NCBI RefSeq assembly: GCF_025165815.1
Contig: NZ_JAFFZE010000009.1
Location: 62,001-126,000 of the forward strand
DNA length: 64,000 nucleotides
Direction: 5' to 3'
Source of the DNA: Actinophytocola gossypii
GTDB lineage: Bacteria > Actinomycetota > Actinomycetes > Mycobacteriales > Pseudonocardiaceae
The notes under the pieces are model-generated. The model worked only from the letters and a program-made list of their open reading frames with translations, searched no databases and had not been told where the DNA came from. The translations under genes were made by a program, and so were the position numbers. Shown piece after piece: positions 52,591 through 61,327 of the stretch. Position 1 is the first letter of the stretch, and each line of letters begins with the position of its first letter.

Positions 52591-53166
52591 ATGCGGGTAT
52601 GCGTTTTCTGTGGATCATCCGCCGGGAAGGGCTCCGGATACCTCGCCGCGGCCGAGGACGTGGGCCGCACGCTGACCGCGGCCGGGGTCGGTCTGGTGTA
52701 CGGCGGCGCGGGGGTGGGGACCATGGGCGCGGTGGCCGACGCGGCGGTCGCCGCCGGCGGCGAGGTCATCGGGGTGATCCCCCAGTCCCTGGTCGACCGG
52801 GAGATCGCCCACCCTGGCCTCTCGGAGCTGCACGTGGTCGCCGACCTGCACGAACGCAAGGCGAAGATGGCCTCGCTGTCGGACGCGTTCCTGGCGCTGC
52901 CCGGCGGGGCAGGCACCCTCGAGGAGCTGTTCGAGGTGTTCACCTGGGCGCAGCTCGGCCTGCACGCCAAGCCGATCGCGCTGCTCGACGTCGGGGGCTT
53001 CTACCGGCCCGTGCTCGAGATGCTGGACCACATGGCGGCCGAGGGCTTCCTGCGGCCCGAGTACCGCGACATGCTCATCGTCGAGACGGCCGTGGAACGT
53101 GTGCTCGATCGTTATAAGGATTACTCCCCGTCGCGCCCGAAGTGGGCGCGGAGTGACGAAGAGTAG
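52591..53166 (+). CDS. LOG-family nucleoside monophosphate phosphoribohydrolase
   Basis: A 191-residue Rossmann-fold protein with the LOG signature PGGAGTLEELFEVFTWAQLG and N-terminal VCVFCGSSAGKGSGY. LOG enzymes cleave cytokinin riboside 5'-monophosphates or AMP to the base and ribose 5-phosphate. The divergent gene is a nucleoside hydrolase, so both act in nucleoside turnover and probably share the 66-base promoter region. Confidence 0.93.
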   Translation: MRVCVFCGSSAGKGSGYLAAAEDVGRTLTAAGVGLVYGGAGVGTMGAVADAAVAAGGEVIGVIPQSLVDREIAHPGLSELHVVADLHERKAKMASLSDAFLALPGGAGTLEELFEVFTWAQLGLHAKPIALLDVGGFYRPVLEMLDHMAAEGFLRPEYRDMLIVETAVERVLDRYKDYSPSRPKWARSDEE

Positions 53167-53344
53167 TCAGATCCGGGCGGCGGACTCGCCCATTCGGTGT
53201 TTCCTCAAACCGTCAACACCTCAACACTGTTCAACATCTCTGTGACTCCCGATAGTGGGTTGTACACGGCCGGTGAAGCGCGCGACGGGGGCACCGGCGA
53301 GGGAGCCACCTAACCCACGGGTGTCTTGACCAGGGGAGATGTCG

Positions 53345-54148
53345 ATGAACACCGCGAGGGCGGGAACCGGCGACGGAGCGCCGGCGATCACCGCACAGCC
53401 CGAGCCCGAGATTGTGGCGCCGAGGTCGGGGGACCGGCCGCTGCAGTCCATTTCCACCACCACGTCCACCAGGCACGTCACGTCGCACACCGCCGCCCGG
53501 ATCGGCAACCGGCGCTGCGGCTCGTGCGGACAGCTGTTGACCGACCCGCCGACCGGACTGGTCGAGCGCTGGCACTGGGACGAGCTCGCCGCGGAGGAGG
53601 TGGCCAGGTCCCGGGGGCAGGGCCACTCCGTCGCGCTGATCATGCTCGATCTCGACCGGTTCAAGGAGATCAACGACAACTACGGTCACCTCGCCGGCGA
53701 CGCCGTACTGCGCGGCGTGGCCGACGTGATCCGCGAGACGACCCGGGACGGCGACCTGGCATGCCGCTACGGCGGCTCGGCCGGCGACGAGTTCATGGTG
53801 CTGCTGCCGGAGGCCGGCCTGGAGGAGGCGCTGGCGGTGGCCGAGCGGATCAGGTCCGGGATCACCGCCATGTCGGTCACCGCGAAGGTCACCCGCGAGC
53901 TGTCGGCGACGATCGAGGGTCAGACGGCGTCCATGGGAGTCGCCACCTACTGCCTCGGCGATCTGGCCGAGCTGGACCTCGAGGACCTGATGCTCGACGC
54001 CGACGTGTCGCTGCGCGCGGCCAAGCGCCACGGCCGCGACCGGATCTGTGTGGCCAACGTGGACGTGACGAGCGAGGGGGTCTCCCGCGCTCAGGCCGAC
54101 CGCCGCCTGGCGTCGTGGTCGCGCTTCCGCCGGCTGCGCTCGGTGTAG
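53345..54148 (+). CDS. GGDEF-domain protein with altered active-site motif
   Basis: A 267-residue cytoplasmic protein. A CxxC pair (RRCGSCGQLL) precedes a GGDEF domain (DLDRFKEINDNYGHLAGDAVLRGVADVI). The allosteric I-site RDGD is at 134-137 with normal spacing, but the catalytic motif reads GG-SAG-DEF (residues 143-150), three residues longer than GGDEF. It may be a weak cyclase, an active AGDEF variant, or a c-di-GMP receptor. ATG 53345 is preferred over 53339 because GGGGAG then lies six bases upstream. It is followed by a strong terminator. Confidence 0.88.
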   Translation: MNTARAGTGDGAPAITAQPEPEIVAPRSGDRPLQSISTTTSTRHVTSHTAARIGNRRCGSCGQLLTDPPTGLVERWHWDELAAEEVARSRGQGHSVALIMLDLDRFKEINDNYGHLAGDAVLRGVADVIRETTRDGDLACRYGGSAGDEFMVLLPEAGLEEALAVAERIRSGITAMSVTAKVTRELSATIEGQTASMGVATYCLGDLAELDLEDLMLDADVSLRAAKRHGRDRICVANVDVTSEGVSRAQADRRLASWSRFRRLRSV

Positions 54149-54165
54149 CCCTACCGTCGTTGGCG

Positions 54166-54201
54166 AAACCCGCGAGTCCCGCGTGCCGGGCTCGCGGGTT
54201 T
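54166..54201. terminator. terminator hairpin after the GGDEF gene
   Basis: AAACCCGCGAG (54166-54176) pairs with CTCGCGGGTTT (54191-54201), with an inner CCCG/CGGG stem. The run of A on one arm and T on the other lets it work on both strands. Confidence 0.75.
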
Positions 54202-54232
54202 CGTGCTTTCTCGTCGCGTGTAGGTTGCGGTC

Positions 54233-54931
54233 GTGCTCGTTGTCGGATTCCCCACAGGTGCGTTCCAGGCGAACTGCTACCTCGTCGCCGCCGGCGAGGG
54301 TGAGCCGTGCGTGATCATCGATCCCGGCCAGGACGCGGCCGAACCGGTGGCCGAGGCCGTGCGGAAGCACCGTCTCTCGCCGGTGGCGGCGCTGCTGACC
54401 CACGGCCACATCGACCACACCTTCTCGGTCGCCCCGATCTGCGACGGCAACGACATGCCGGCGTGGATCCACCCGGAGGACCGGGAGATGCTGAACGACC
54501 CGATGAAGGGGATCAGCCAGGACGGCGCCGCCCTGTTCGGCGGCCGCTTCGAGATGCGTGAGCCGAACGAGGTCCGTGAGCTGTCCGACGGCGCCGACCT
54601 CGACCTCGCCGGCCTGAGCCTCACCGTCGACCACACCCCCGGCCACACCCGGGGCTCGGTGGTGTTCCGCTCGGAGCTGGCCGAGGGCGGTCGGGTCATG
54701 TTCGCCGGTGACACGTTGTTCGCCGGTTCCATCGGCCGCACCGACCTGCCCGGCGGCGACCCGCGCACGATGACCCGGACGCTGCGCACGAAGATGCTCC
54801 CGCTGCCCGACGACACGGTCGTGCTGCCCGGCCACGGCCCGAGCACCACGATCGGCCGCGAGCGGGCGAGCAACCCGTTCCTGCTCGACCTGGACGACCC
54901 CCGAACCACCGGCCCGAACCGAGGACTCTGA
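54233..54931 (+). CDS. MBL-fold metallo-hydrolase (glyoxalase II-like)
   Basis: A 232-residue metallo-beta-lactamase-fold hydrolase. The metal motif THGHIDH begins at residue 56, HTPGHTRGSVVFR and FAGDTLFAGSIGRTDLPGGDP follow, and LPGHGPSTTIGRER lies near the C-terminus. This matches the hydroxyacylglutathione-hydrolase-like family, whose actinobacterial members may act on mycothiol esters or other thioesters. TAGGTT lies six bases before GTG 54233, suggesting a leaderless transcript. M. tuberculosis Rv2581c occupies the equivalent place near rel. Confidence 0.92.
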   Translation: MLVVGFPTGAFQANCYLVAAGEGEPCVIIDPGQDAAEPVAEAVRKHRLSPVAALLTHGHIDHTFSVAPICDGNDMPAWIHPEDREMLNDPMKGISQDGAALFGGRFEMREPNEVRELSDGADLDLAGLSLTVDHTPGHTRGSVVFRSELAEGGRVMFAGDTLFAGSIGRTDLPGGDPRTMTRTLRTKMLPLPDDTVVLPGHGPSTTIGRERASNPFLLDLDDPRTTGPNRGL

Positions 54932-54932
54932 C

Positions 54933-55562
54933 TTGACCGAGCCGGAGCGTATCCCCCTCACCCTGATCGACCACACGAACGTCCGCCGCCGTGGCTGCGT
55001 GACCGTCGGTGTCGCCGTGGTCTTCGGCGCCGCCGTCGGCGGCCTGGTCGGCCTCCTGGCCAACCGCACGGCGGCGTTGATCACCGCGGCGGTGGTGATC
55101 GTCGTGCTGACCACGCTCTCCTGGATCTCCGGCCGCCGCCGCCTCTGGCTGGAGGGCGACCAGGTGGTGGCGAAGGCCGTCGCCCGCAAGTCGGTGGACC
55201 TGCGTCACGCCGAGCGCATCGAGCTGTTGGTCACCGACATCCGCGGCACCAGGACGGTCGGCCTGCTCCTCGCCGCGAAGAACAAGACGATCAACCTGTC
55301 CCTCGCGGTGTACGCCGGAACCGGCGGGCGTGAGCTGGGCATCCTGGTCCTGCGCCGCCTGGCCGACATCCTCGCCGGCAGCGACAACACGAGCGGCCTG
55401 GTGTTCTCCCAGCTCCTGGTCGCCCAACTACGCGCCGAGGCGAAGGGCGACCCGGCCGCGGAACGGCCGCTGTACCGCCTCGCGGCCCTGGCCCCCGCCG
55501 GCCGCCTTGCCCAACGTCTCAAGCCGGAGGCGATCACCCGCTTCGTGGCCACCCTCGACTAG
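54933..55562 (+). CDS. membrane protein of unknown function
   Basis: A 209-residue protein with two adjacent hydrophobic segments (VTVGVAVVFGAAVGGLVGLLA and ALITAAVVIVVLTTLSWI) followed by a 140-residue soluble domain with PH-like beta strands (RLWLEGDQVVAKAVARKSVDLRHAERIELLV) and helices. I do not recognise a named family. TTG 54933 is the only start close to the end of the MBL gene (one base gap), so translation is probably coupled. Confidence 0.7.
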   Translation: MTEPERIPLTLIDHTNVRRRGCVTVGVAVVFGAAVGGLVGLLANRTAALITAAVVIVVLTTLSWISGRRRLWLEGDQVVAKAVARKSVDLRHAERIELLVTDIRGTRTVGLLLAAKNKTINLSLAVYAGTGGRELGILVLRRLADILAGSDNTSGLVFSQLLVAQLRAEAKGDPAAERPLYRLAALAPAGRLAQRLKPEAITRFVATLD

Positions 55563-55564
55563 CA

Positions 55565-57361
55565 CTACTCGTCGAACCACGACGAGTGCCCGCGCGGCGG
55601 TGTTTCCGGCCGAGGTGTCCGCCTCGTCTCCTGGCGACCCCGCCGGTTGTCGGGTGGTTCCGGCGCGCGCTCCTGGTGCCCGGTGTGTTCCGCCCGCCTG
55701 GCCGGCGGCGCCTCCCGACCGTCCCCACTCCTCCGGGGGGCCTGATCACCCGCCCGCCGCGCTCCCGCGGCGCCGCTGCGATCGTCTGGCCGCCGTGCTC
55801 CTCGCGTGCCTGACTCGCCGGCGCGATCGTCTGGCCGTCGTGCTCCTCGCGTGCCTGACTCGCCGGCGCGATCGCCTGTCCGGTGTGTTCTTCGCGTGCC
55901 TGACTCGCCGGCGCGATCGCCTGTCCGGCGTGCTCCTCGCGCGTCGGCTTCGCGGCCAGAGTCTCCCGCTCGCGGTGTTGTTCGCGTGCGAAGTTCGCGC
56001 CCTGGGGTCCCCGCCTGCCGCGCACCCTTCTCCCCACGCTCGGCGGACCCGGTTCGCTTGCGTGGCGTCTCCCGGGGGCCGGCGGGCTCCGGCACCTTCT
56101 CCTGCGCGGCGACCGCGGCGGCCAGTGCCGTCGTGATCGGCACCGCCGCCACCAACCCGATGCTGCCCACCAGCGTCCGCACGACCTCCTGCGCGATCGA
56201 CTGCGAGGTCAGGATGCTGCCCAGTTCCACCCCCGAGATCGACGAGTACAGCAACAGCGGCAGCGCCGCGCCCGCGTACGCCATCACCAGCGTGTTCACC
56301 GCGGACGCCACGTGGTCCCGGCCGATCCGCAGGGCCGACGTGTAGAGCTGCCGCCGGGTCAGCAGCGGGTTCGCCGCCCGCAGCTCCCACACCGCGCTGG
56401 TCTGCGTGACGGTCACGTCGTCGAGCACGCCGAGCGCCCCGATCACCACGCCCGCGAGCAGCAGCCCCCGCGTGTCGATCGGCGCGTTCAGCAGACCGAC
56501 CAGCGTCGCGGTGTCCTCGTCCAGACCGGTCAGCTTCGCGAACGCCGCCCACAGCGCCCCGAGCACCCCGATCAGCGCCAGGCTCACCATGGTGCCCAGC
56601 ACCGCCGTCGACGTCCGAGCGGACAGCCCGTGCGTCAGGTACAGCACCGCGAACATGATCACGCCGGCACCGCAGATCGCCACCAGCAACGGGTTCTCGC
56701 CCGCGATGATCGCCGGCAGCACGAAGAACACCAGCACCAGGAAGCTCATGCCGAGCGCGAGCAGCGCCTTGAGCCCCTGCCACCGGCCGAGCACCAACAC
56801 CGCCACCGCGAACAGGCCCGCCAGCAGCGTGAGCGGCACGTCCCGCTGGAAGTCGACGAGCTGGTAGGACGATCCGGTGAGCGGGTCGCCGCCCCCGTAG
56901 CTCAGCACCACCTCGTCGTCCACCGCGAACCGCGGCGTACTCGGCTCGAGCGGCACGACCGTGCGGATCTCCTGGCCGGGCGCCTCGCCGTCGGTCATCC
57001 GGATGGTGACCACCAGGCACTGCGGCGCCTCCGGCTGCCGCCCGACCTGGACCTCGCCGCTGCAGGACCCGCTGACGGCGCCCGTGATCACGCCGTCCAC
57101 CGGGCGCTGGACCGCGTGCTGGATGTCCGGGCCGTCGCCGAACGGGAACAGCAGCGCCGTCCCCACGACCGCCGCGAGCGCGAACGGCACCAGCAGTGCC
57201 GCGACCAGCGTCCGCACCCGGCGCGACGCGGGAAGCGGGGGAGTGTGTCCGTGGCCGTGACCCGTCGCCCGCTCGGGTCTGGCCTCGGCGTCGTCCTCGC
57301 GTACGACGGGCTCGTCGCGGTCGGTCAACCGCGGGATCGGTTCCGTTTCTCCGTCGTACAC
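55565..57361 (-). CDS. YibE/F-like membrane protein with repetitive tail
   Basis: A 598-residue protein of the YibE/F family. It has one N-terminal transmembrane helix, an extracytoplasmic beta domain (about 85-170), then seven or so helices including GVLDDVTVTQTSAVWELRAANP, the YibE/F core motif. From about residue 430 a 170-residue Arg/Gly/Asp/Glu-rich cytoplasmic tail follows, built on 15-residue repeats (DRAGESGTRGARRP type). The function of the family is unproven; related YibF proteins have been linked to metal or multidrug tolerance. GTG 57361 is the start. It is divergent from the PQQ cluster. Confidence 0.85.
   Translation of the reverse strand: MYDGETEPIPRLTDRDEPVVREDDAEARPERATGHGHGHTPPLPASRRVRTLVAALLVPFALAAVVGTALLFPFGDGPDIQHAVQRPVDGVITGAVSGSCSGEVQVGRQPEAPQCLVVTIRMTDGEAPGQEIRTVVPLEPSTPRFAVDDEVVLSYGGGDPLTGSSYQLVDFQRDVPLTLLAGLFAVAVLVLGRWQGLKALLALGMSFLVLVFFVLPAIIAGENPLLVAICGAGVIMFAVLYLTHGLSARTSTAVLGTMVSLALIGVLGALWAAFAKLTGLDEDTATLVGLLNAPIDTRGLLLAGVVIGALGVLDDVTVTQTSAVWELRAANPLLTRRQLYTSALRIGRDHVASAVNTLVMAYAGAALPLLLYSSISGVELGSILTSQSIAQEVVRTLVGSIGLVAAVPITTALAAAVAAQEKVPEPAGPRETPRKRTGSAERGEKGARQAGTPGRELRTRTTPRAGDSGREADARGARRTGDRAGESGTRRTHRTGDRAGESGTRGARRPDDRAGESGTRGARRPDDRSGAAGARRAGDQAPRRSGDGREAPPARRAEHTGHQERAPEPPDNRRGRQETRRTPRPETPPRGHSSWFDE
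55802..55936. repeat. 45-bp tandem repeat in the YibE/F tail
   Basis: Three 45-bp units starting TCGCGTGCCTGACTCGCCGG (55802, 55847, 55892), flanked by decayed partial copies from about 55757 to 55981, encode 15-residue protein repeats on the minus strand. Small differences between units show some age. Confidence 0.8.
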
Positions 57362-57488
57362 CGGCGCAGTCTCTCAGGTGCCCTCGACCCCGCTGTCAGC
57401 CGTTCACGATCCCTTTTGTCCGTTTTCGGGTGGCGCTGCCCGTTACGCTCGATCCGCAAGGTCACGGTCATCGATCCTTGGAGGGAAC

Positions 57489-57587
57489 ATGCAGGACACC
57501 CCCGAGCTGGAGGTCTGGACCACGCCGGACTTCGTGGAGTACGAGACCCCGATGGAGGTCACGGCCTACGCGGCACGGATGGACTGA
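57489..57587 (+). CDS. pqqA: PQQ precursor peptide PqqA
   Basis: A 32-residue ribosomal peptide. The Glu and Tyr that become PQQ are in the required E-x3-Y spacing (Glu23 and Tyr27 in PMEVTAYAARMD). GGAGGG lies just upstream of ATG 57489. At 32 residues it is somewhat longer than the 23-29 residue PqqA of proteobacteria. It is the first gene of the PQQ cluster, 74 bases before pqqC; TACGCT near 57445 may be the -10. A protease to release the crosslinked pair is not in this cluster. Confidence 0.93.
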   Translation: MQDTPELEVWTTPDFVEYETPMEVTAYAARMD

Positions 57588-57661
57588 CCGGAAGCCCAGT
57601 CCGGCGGCCGGGGGCCGGACGCACCGGCCCCCGGACCGTCGCCCACATCGGAGGTGTCACC

Positions 57662-58369
57662 GTGTCCACGTCGAGTCCCCCACGCGACGGCGAGGAGTTC
57701 GTCGCCGCGTTGCGCGGCCTGTCGCACCGCTACTGGGGAACCCACCCGTTCCACCACCGGATGCACGCCGGCGAGCTGTCGGAGCACGAGCTGCGGGTGT
57801 GGGCCGCGAACCGGTGGTACTACCAGTGCGTCCTGCCGCAGAAGGACGCCGCGATCATCAGCAACTGCCCGGTGCCGGAGGTGCGTCGCGGCTGGCTCGA
57901 CCGGATCGTCTACCACGACGGCGCCGCCGACCGTGACCACGCCAGCGGCCGCGAACGGTGGCTGCGGCTGTGCGAGGCGGTCGGCCTAGACCGGACCGAG
58001 GTGCTCGACGAGCGCCACGTGGTGCCGGGCGTCCGGTTCGCCGTCGACGCCTACGTGACGTTCGCCAGGACCAGGCCGTGGATCGAGGCGGTCGCCTCCG
58101 GTCTCACCGAGATGTTCTCCGGGCACCTGATGCGCCGCCGGGTCGGGGACATGCTCGCCAACTACGAGTGGATCCGCCGCGAGGACCTCGCGTACTTCAC
58201 CAACCGGATCGAGGCGGTCGCCGGCGAGGGAAAGTCCACACTGGACATCGTGGTGCGCTACTGCGTCACCCGCGAGCAGCAGGACAGGGCGATCGACGCG
58301 CTGTCGTTCAAGTGCGACGTGCTGTGGTCGATGCTGGACGCCATCGAGCGCGCGGCCGCGAAGGAGTGA
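57662..58369 (+). CDS. pqqC: pyrroloquinoline-quinone synthase PqqC
   Basis: A 235-residue helical oxidase performing the last ring closure and eight-electron oxidation of PQQ synthesis. The family core is intact: RYWGTHPFHHRMHAGELSEHELRVWAANRWYYQCVLPQKDAAIISNCP, then YHDGAADRDHASGRERWLRL and YEWIRREDLAYFTNRI. GTG 57662 has GGAGGTG five bases upstream. Confidence 0.96.
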   Translation: MSTSSPPRDGEEFVAALRGLSHRYWGTHPFHHRMHAGELSEHELRVWAANRWYYQCVLPQKDAAIISNCPVPEVRRGWLDRIVYHDGAADRDHASGRERWLRLCEAVGLDRTEVLDERHVVPGVRFAVDAYVTFARTRPWIEAVASGLTEMFSGHLMRRRVGDMLANYEWIRREDLAYFTNRIEAVAGEGKSTLDIVVRYCVTREQQDRAIDALSFKCDVLWSMLDAIERAAAKE

Positions 58370-58372
58370 GCG

Positions 58373-58627
58373 ATGGTCAAGCCCCGTCTGCGCACCGGAG
58401 TCCGGCTGACCTTCGACCGGGTCAGGGACACGCATGTGCTGCTGTTCCCCGAGGGCGTGCTGGTGCCCAACGCCACCGCCGCCGCCGTACTGGAGCTCTG
58501 TGACGGCTCGAACGAGGTCGGTGAGATCGCCGACCGCCTCGGTGCGCGGTTCCGCGGGGTGCGGGTCGAGGACGTCGCCGGCGTGCTCGCCCGGTTCGAG
58601 GACAGGAGGGTCGTGGAGTGGACGTGA
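58373..58627 (+). CDS. pqqD: PQQ peptide chaperone PqqD
   Basis: An 84-residue RiPP-recognition element that binds PqqA and presents it to PqqE. It has LTFDRVRDTHVLLFPEGVLVPNATAAAVLELCDGSNEVGEI, the PqqD winged-helix pattern. It begins three bases after the pqqC stop and overlaps pqqE by 10 nt, so the partners are made together. Confidence 0.94.
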   Translation: MVKPRLRTGVRLTFDRVRDTHVLLFPEGVLVPNATAAAVLELCDGSNEVGEIADRLGARFRGVRVEDVAGVLARFEDRRVVEWT

Positions 58628-59724
58628 CCGTCGAACCGCCGCTCGGCATGCTGGCCGAGCTGACGCACCGGTGCCCGCTGCACTGCCCCTACTGCTCCAA
58701 CCCGGTCGAGCTCGCCGCCAAACGGGACGAGCTGACCACCGCCCAGTGGCTCGAGGTGATCGAGGCCGCCCGTGACCTCGGCGTGCTGCAGGTGCACCTG
58801 TCCGGCGGCGAGCCGCTGCTGCGCCCCGACCTGCCGGAGCTGGTCGCCCGCGCTTCGGAGCTCGGCTGCTACGTCAACCTGGTGACCAGCGGCCTCGGGC
58901 TCACCGAGTCCCGCCTGGCCGACCTGGCCGAGCGCGGCCTCGCCCACGTGCAGCTGTCGGTCCAGGGCGCCGACGCGGCCCGCGCCGACCGGATCGCCGG
59001 CGCGAAGGCCCACGCCCGCAAGGTCGACACCGCCGCCGTGGTGCGTGCCGTCGGGCTGCCGCTGAGCGTCAACGTCGTCCTGCACCGGGCCAACCACGAC
59101 CAGGTCGAGGAGCTCATCGACCTGGCCGAGCGGATGGGCGCCGACCGCCTCGAGCTCGCGAACACCCAGTACTACGGCTGGGCGCTGCGCAACCGCACCG
59201 CGCTGATGCCCACACCCGAGCAACTCGCCGCCGCCGAACCGGTCGTGCGGGCGGCGATCGAGCGGCTGCGCGGACGGATGGAGATCGTCTACGTGGTCGC
59301 GGACTACTACGAGCGGTACCCGAAGCCGTGCATGTACGGCTGGGGCGCGCGCCAGCTGACCGTGGCACCCAACGGCGACGTGCTCCCGTGCCCCGCGGCG
59401 TCGGTGATCACCACGCTCGACGTCGAGAACGTGAAACGCAGGCCGCTCGGGGAGATCTGGTACGAGTCCGCGTCCTTCAACGCCTTCCGCGGCGAGGACT
59501 GGATGCGGGACCCGTGCCGTACCTGCGACCGCCGCGCGCTCGACTTCGGCGGCTGCCGCTGCCAGGCGTTCATGCTGACCGGCGACGCCTCGGCGACCGA
59601 CCCGGTGTGCTCGCGCTCGCCGGACCGCTCGGTGGTGGACGGCATCCTGGCCGGCGAGGCCGAGACCGTGGCGTCGGCGGGCGTGCCGGACTTCGTGATG
59701 CGCGCGCCGACGGTGACGCGGTGA
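58618..59724 (+). CDS. pqqE: PqqA glutamate-tyrosine crosslinking radical SAM enzyme PqqE
   Basis: A 368-residue radical SAM/SPASM enzyme linking the Glu and Tyr side chains of PqqA. The SAM cluster motif is HRCPLHCPYCSNP with Cys19, Cys23 and Cys26. HLSGGEPLLRPDL follows. The C-terminal auxiliary cluster cysteines are in CMYGWG, VLPCPAAS, CRTCDRRALDFGGCRCQ and PVCSRSP. GTG 58618 overlaps the pqqD end and has AGGAGGG upstream. Its stop overlaps pqqB (GTGA). Confidence 0.96.
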   Translation: MDVTVEPPLGMLAELTHRCPLHCPYCSNPVELAAKRDELTTAQWLEVIEAARDLGVLQVHLSGGEPLLRPDLPELVARASELGCYVNLVTSGLGLTESRLADLAERGLAHVQLSVQGADAARADRIAGAKAHARKVDTAAVVRAVGLPLSVNVVLHRANHDQVEELIDLAERMGADRLELANTQYYGWALRNRTALMPTPEQLAAAEPVVRAAIERLRGRMEIVYVVADYYERYPKPCMYGWGARQLTVAPNGDVLPCPAASVITTLDVENVKRRPLGEIWYESASFNAFRGEDWMRDPCRTCDRRALDFGGCRCQAFMLTGDASATDPVCSRSPDRSVVDGILAGEAETVASAGVPDFVMRAPTVTR

Positions 59725-60611
59725 AGGTCCGCCTGCTCGGCACCGGGGCCGGTGGCGGCTTCCCGCAGTGGAACTGCGCCTGCCCGCTGTGCTCGGCGTG
59801 TCGCGCCGGCTCGCCCGACGTCCCGGCCCGCACCCAGGACTGCCTCGCGATCAGCTCCGACGGCCGGGACTGGTACCTGTTGAACGCCTCACCCGACATC
59901 CGCGCCCAGGTGATCGCCGAACCGGCGCTCGCCCCGGGGCCGGGCCCACGGGACACCCCGGTACGCGGCGTGCTGCTCACCGACGCCGAGCTGGACCACG
60001 CCCTCGGCCTGATGCTCCTGCGGGAAGGTGGCGGCCTGTCCGTGTGGGCGCCGCCGGCGGTCCTGCACGCCCTGGCCGACGGGTTCCCGATCCGCGCCGC
60101 CGTCGCCCGCTACGGCGAGTGGCACTGGCGCCCGGCGGGCGAACCGGTGGCCGGGCTCGACGTCACCACCCTCGCGGTGAGCGACAAGCGCCCCAAGTAC
60201 GCCAGGGAGTCCACGGCCGACGGCCCGTGGGTCGTGGCGTACCGGATCTCGGACCCGGCGACCGGCGGGAGCCTGGTGTACGCCCCCTGCCTGGCGACCT
60301 GGCCACCCGGCTTCGACGAGTTCGTCGCCGGGGCGAGCTGCGTGCTGCTGGACGGCACCTTCCACTCCGCGCGCGAGATGACCGGCACCGGCACGAGCAC
60401 CGCCGCCCAGCACGCCATGGGACACGTGCCGATCGACGGCCAGGACGGCAGCCTCGCCCGGATCCGCTCCGCCGCGGGCTCGGGCACCCGGTGGATGTAC
60501 ACGCACCTGAACAACACCAACCCGGTACTGGACCGCCGTTCGCCCGAGTACCGCGCGGTGACCGAGGCGGGCGTGGAGGTGCCGATCGACGGAACTTGCC
60601 TGGAGCTGTGA
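59721..60611 (+). CDS. pqqB: PQQ biosynthesis hydroxylase PqqB
   Basis: A 296-residue metallo-hydrolase-fold protein. It starts [24 protein letters not shown], the PqqB signature with a structural Cys site, and has [30 protein letters not shown] and [11 protein letters not shown] in order. In other bacteria PqqB hydroxylates the PqqE product. Here it is the last pqq gene, coupled to pqqE by a 4-nt overlap rather than following pqqA. Confidence 0.96.
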   Translation: MKVRLLGTGAGGGFPQWNCACPLCSACRAGSPDVPARTQDCLAISSDGRDWYLLNASPDIRAQVIAEPALAPGPGPRDTPVRGVLLTDAELDHALGLMLLREGGGLSVWAPPAVLHALADGFPIRAAVARYGEWHWRPAGEPVAGLDVTTLAVSDKRPKYARESTADGPWVVAYRISDPATGGSLVYAPCLATWPPGFDEFVAGASCVLLDGTFHSAREMTGTGTSTAAQHAMGHVPIDGQDGSLARIRSAAGSGTRWMYTHLNNTNPVLDRRSPEYRAVTEAGVEVPIDGTCLEL

Positions 60612-60669
60612 CGCGTTCCGGCCGCCGGCCGGGCATGCTGGGGGCCTGGTCGCCGGACGAGGAGATGGA

Positions 60670-61245
60670 ATGGAACAGGTGGTCCTGCTCGACGAGCGAG
60701 GGCTCGGCATCGGCACCGCGGACAAGGCCACGGTGCATCACCGGGACACCCCGCTGCACCTGGCGTTCTCGTGCTACGTGTTCAACGGGTCCGGCGAGCT
60801 GCTGGTGACCCGCCGCGCGCGGTCGAAGAAGACCTGGCCCGGGGTGGTGACCAACTCCTGCTGCGGGCACCCGGCGCCGGGGGAGCCGTTCACCGGCGCG
60901 GTGGTCCGCAGGCTGCGCGACGAGCTGGGGCTGCCCGCGCCCGAGGTCGACCTGGTGCTGCCCCGGTTCCGCTACCGCGCCGAGATGGCCAACGGCGTGG
61001 TCGAGAACGAGCTCTGCCCGGTGTTCCGCACGGTGAGCGACGCCCGGCCGCGGCTCGCCCCGGACGAGGTGGACGAGTACGGCTGGGTGTCCTGGCCGCT
61101 GTTCGTGAGCCTGGTGACCGGCGGCGAGCTCGCCGTGTCGCCGTGGTGTCGAGAGCAGGTCGACCAGCTGGCCGTGCTGGGCGACGACCCGCTCGCCTGG
61201 CCGGTCGCCGACGCGGCCGAGCTGCCTCCGGCCGCGACACACTGA
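60670..61245 (+). CDS. idi: isopentenyl-diphosphate delta-isomerase, type I
   Basis: A 191-residue Nudix-fold isomerase interconverting IPP and DMAPP. Catalytic Cys lies in [10 protein letters not shown] and catalytic Glu in [10 protein letters not shown]; the Mg-binding HLAFSCYVF and PGVVTNSC regions are present. ATG 60670 is 58 bases after pqqB on the same strand with no terminator seen, so it may share the PQQ transcript. No isoprenoid gene is adjacent. Confidence 0.95.
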   Translation: MEQVVLLDERGLGIGTADKATVHHRDTPLHLAFSCYVFNGSGELLVTRRARSKKTWPGVVTNSCCGHPAPGEPFTGAVVRRLRDELGLPAPEVDLVLPRFRYRAEMANGVVENELCPVFRTVSDARPRLAPDEVDEYGWVSWPLFVSLVTGGELAVSPWCREQVDQLAVLGDDPLAWPVADAAELPPAATH

Positions 61246-61258
61246 GTCTTCTGTAGCT

Positions 61259-61286
61259 TTGACTTATATAACTGTTGGTTGATAAT
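61259..61286 (+). promoter_or_regulatory. sigma-70-like promoter upstream of SRPBCC gene
   Basis: TTGACT (61259-61264) and GATAAT (61281-61286) with a 16-base spacer closely fit -35/-10 consensus. The surrounding 35 bases are unusually AT-rich for this genome. Confidence 0.6.
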
Positions 61287-61327
61287 TTGGCGCTCTCATC
61301 CCGCAGGGACGACCAGAGGAGAGCTCC

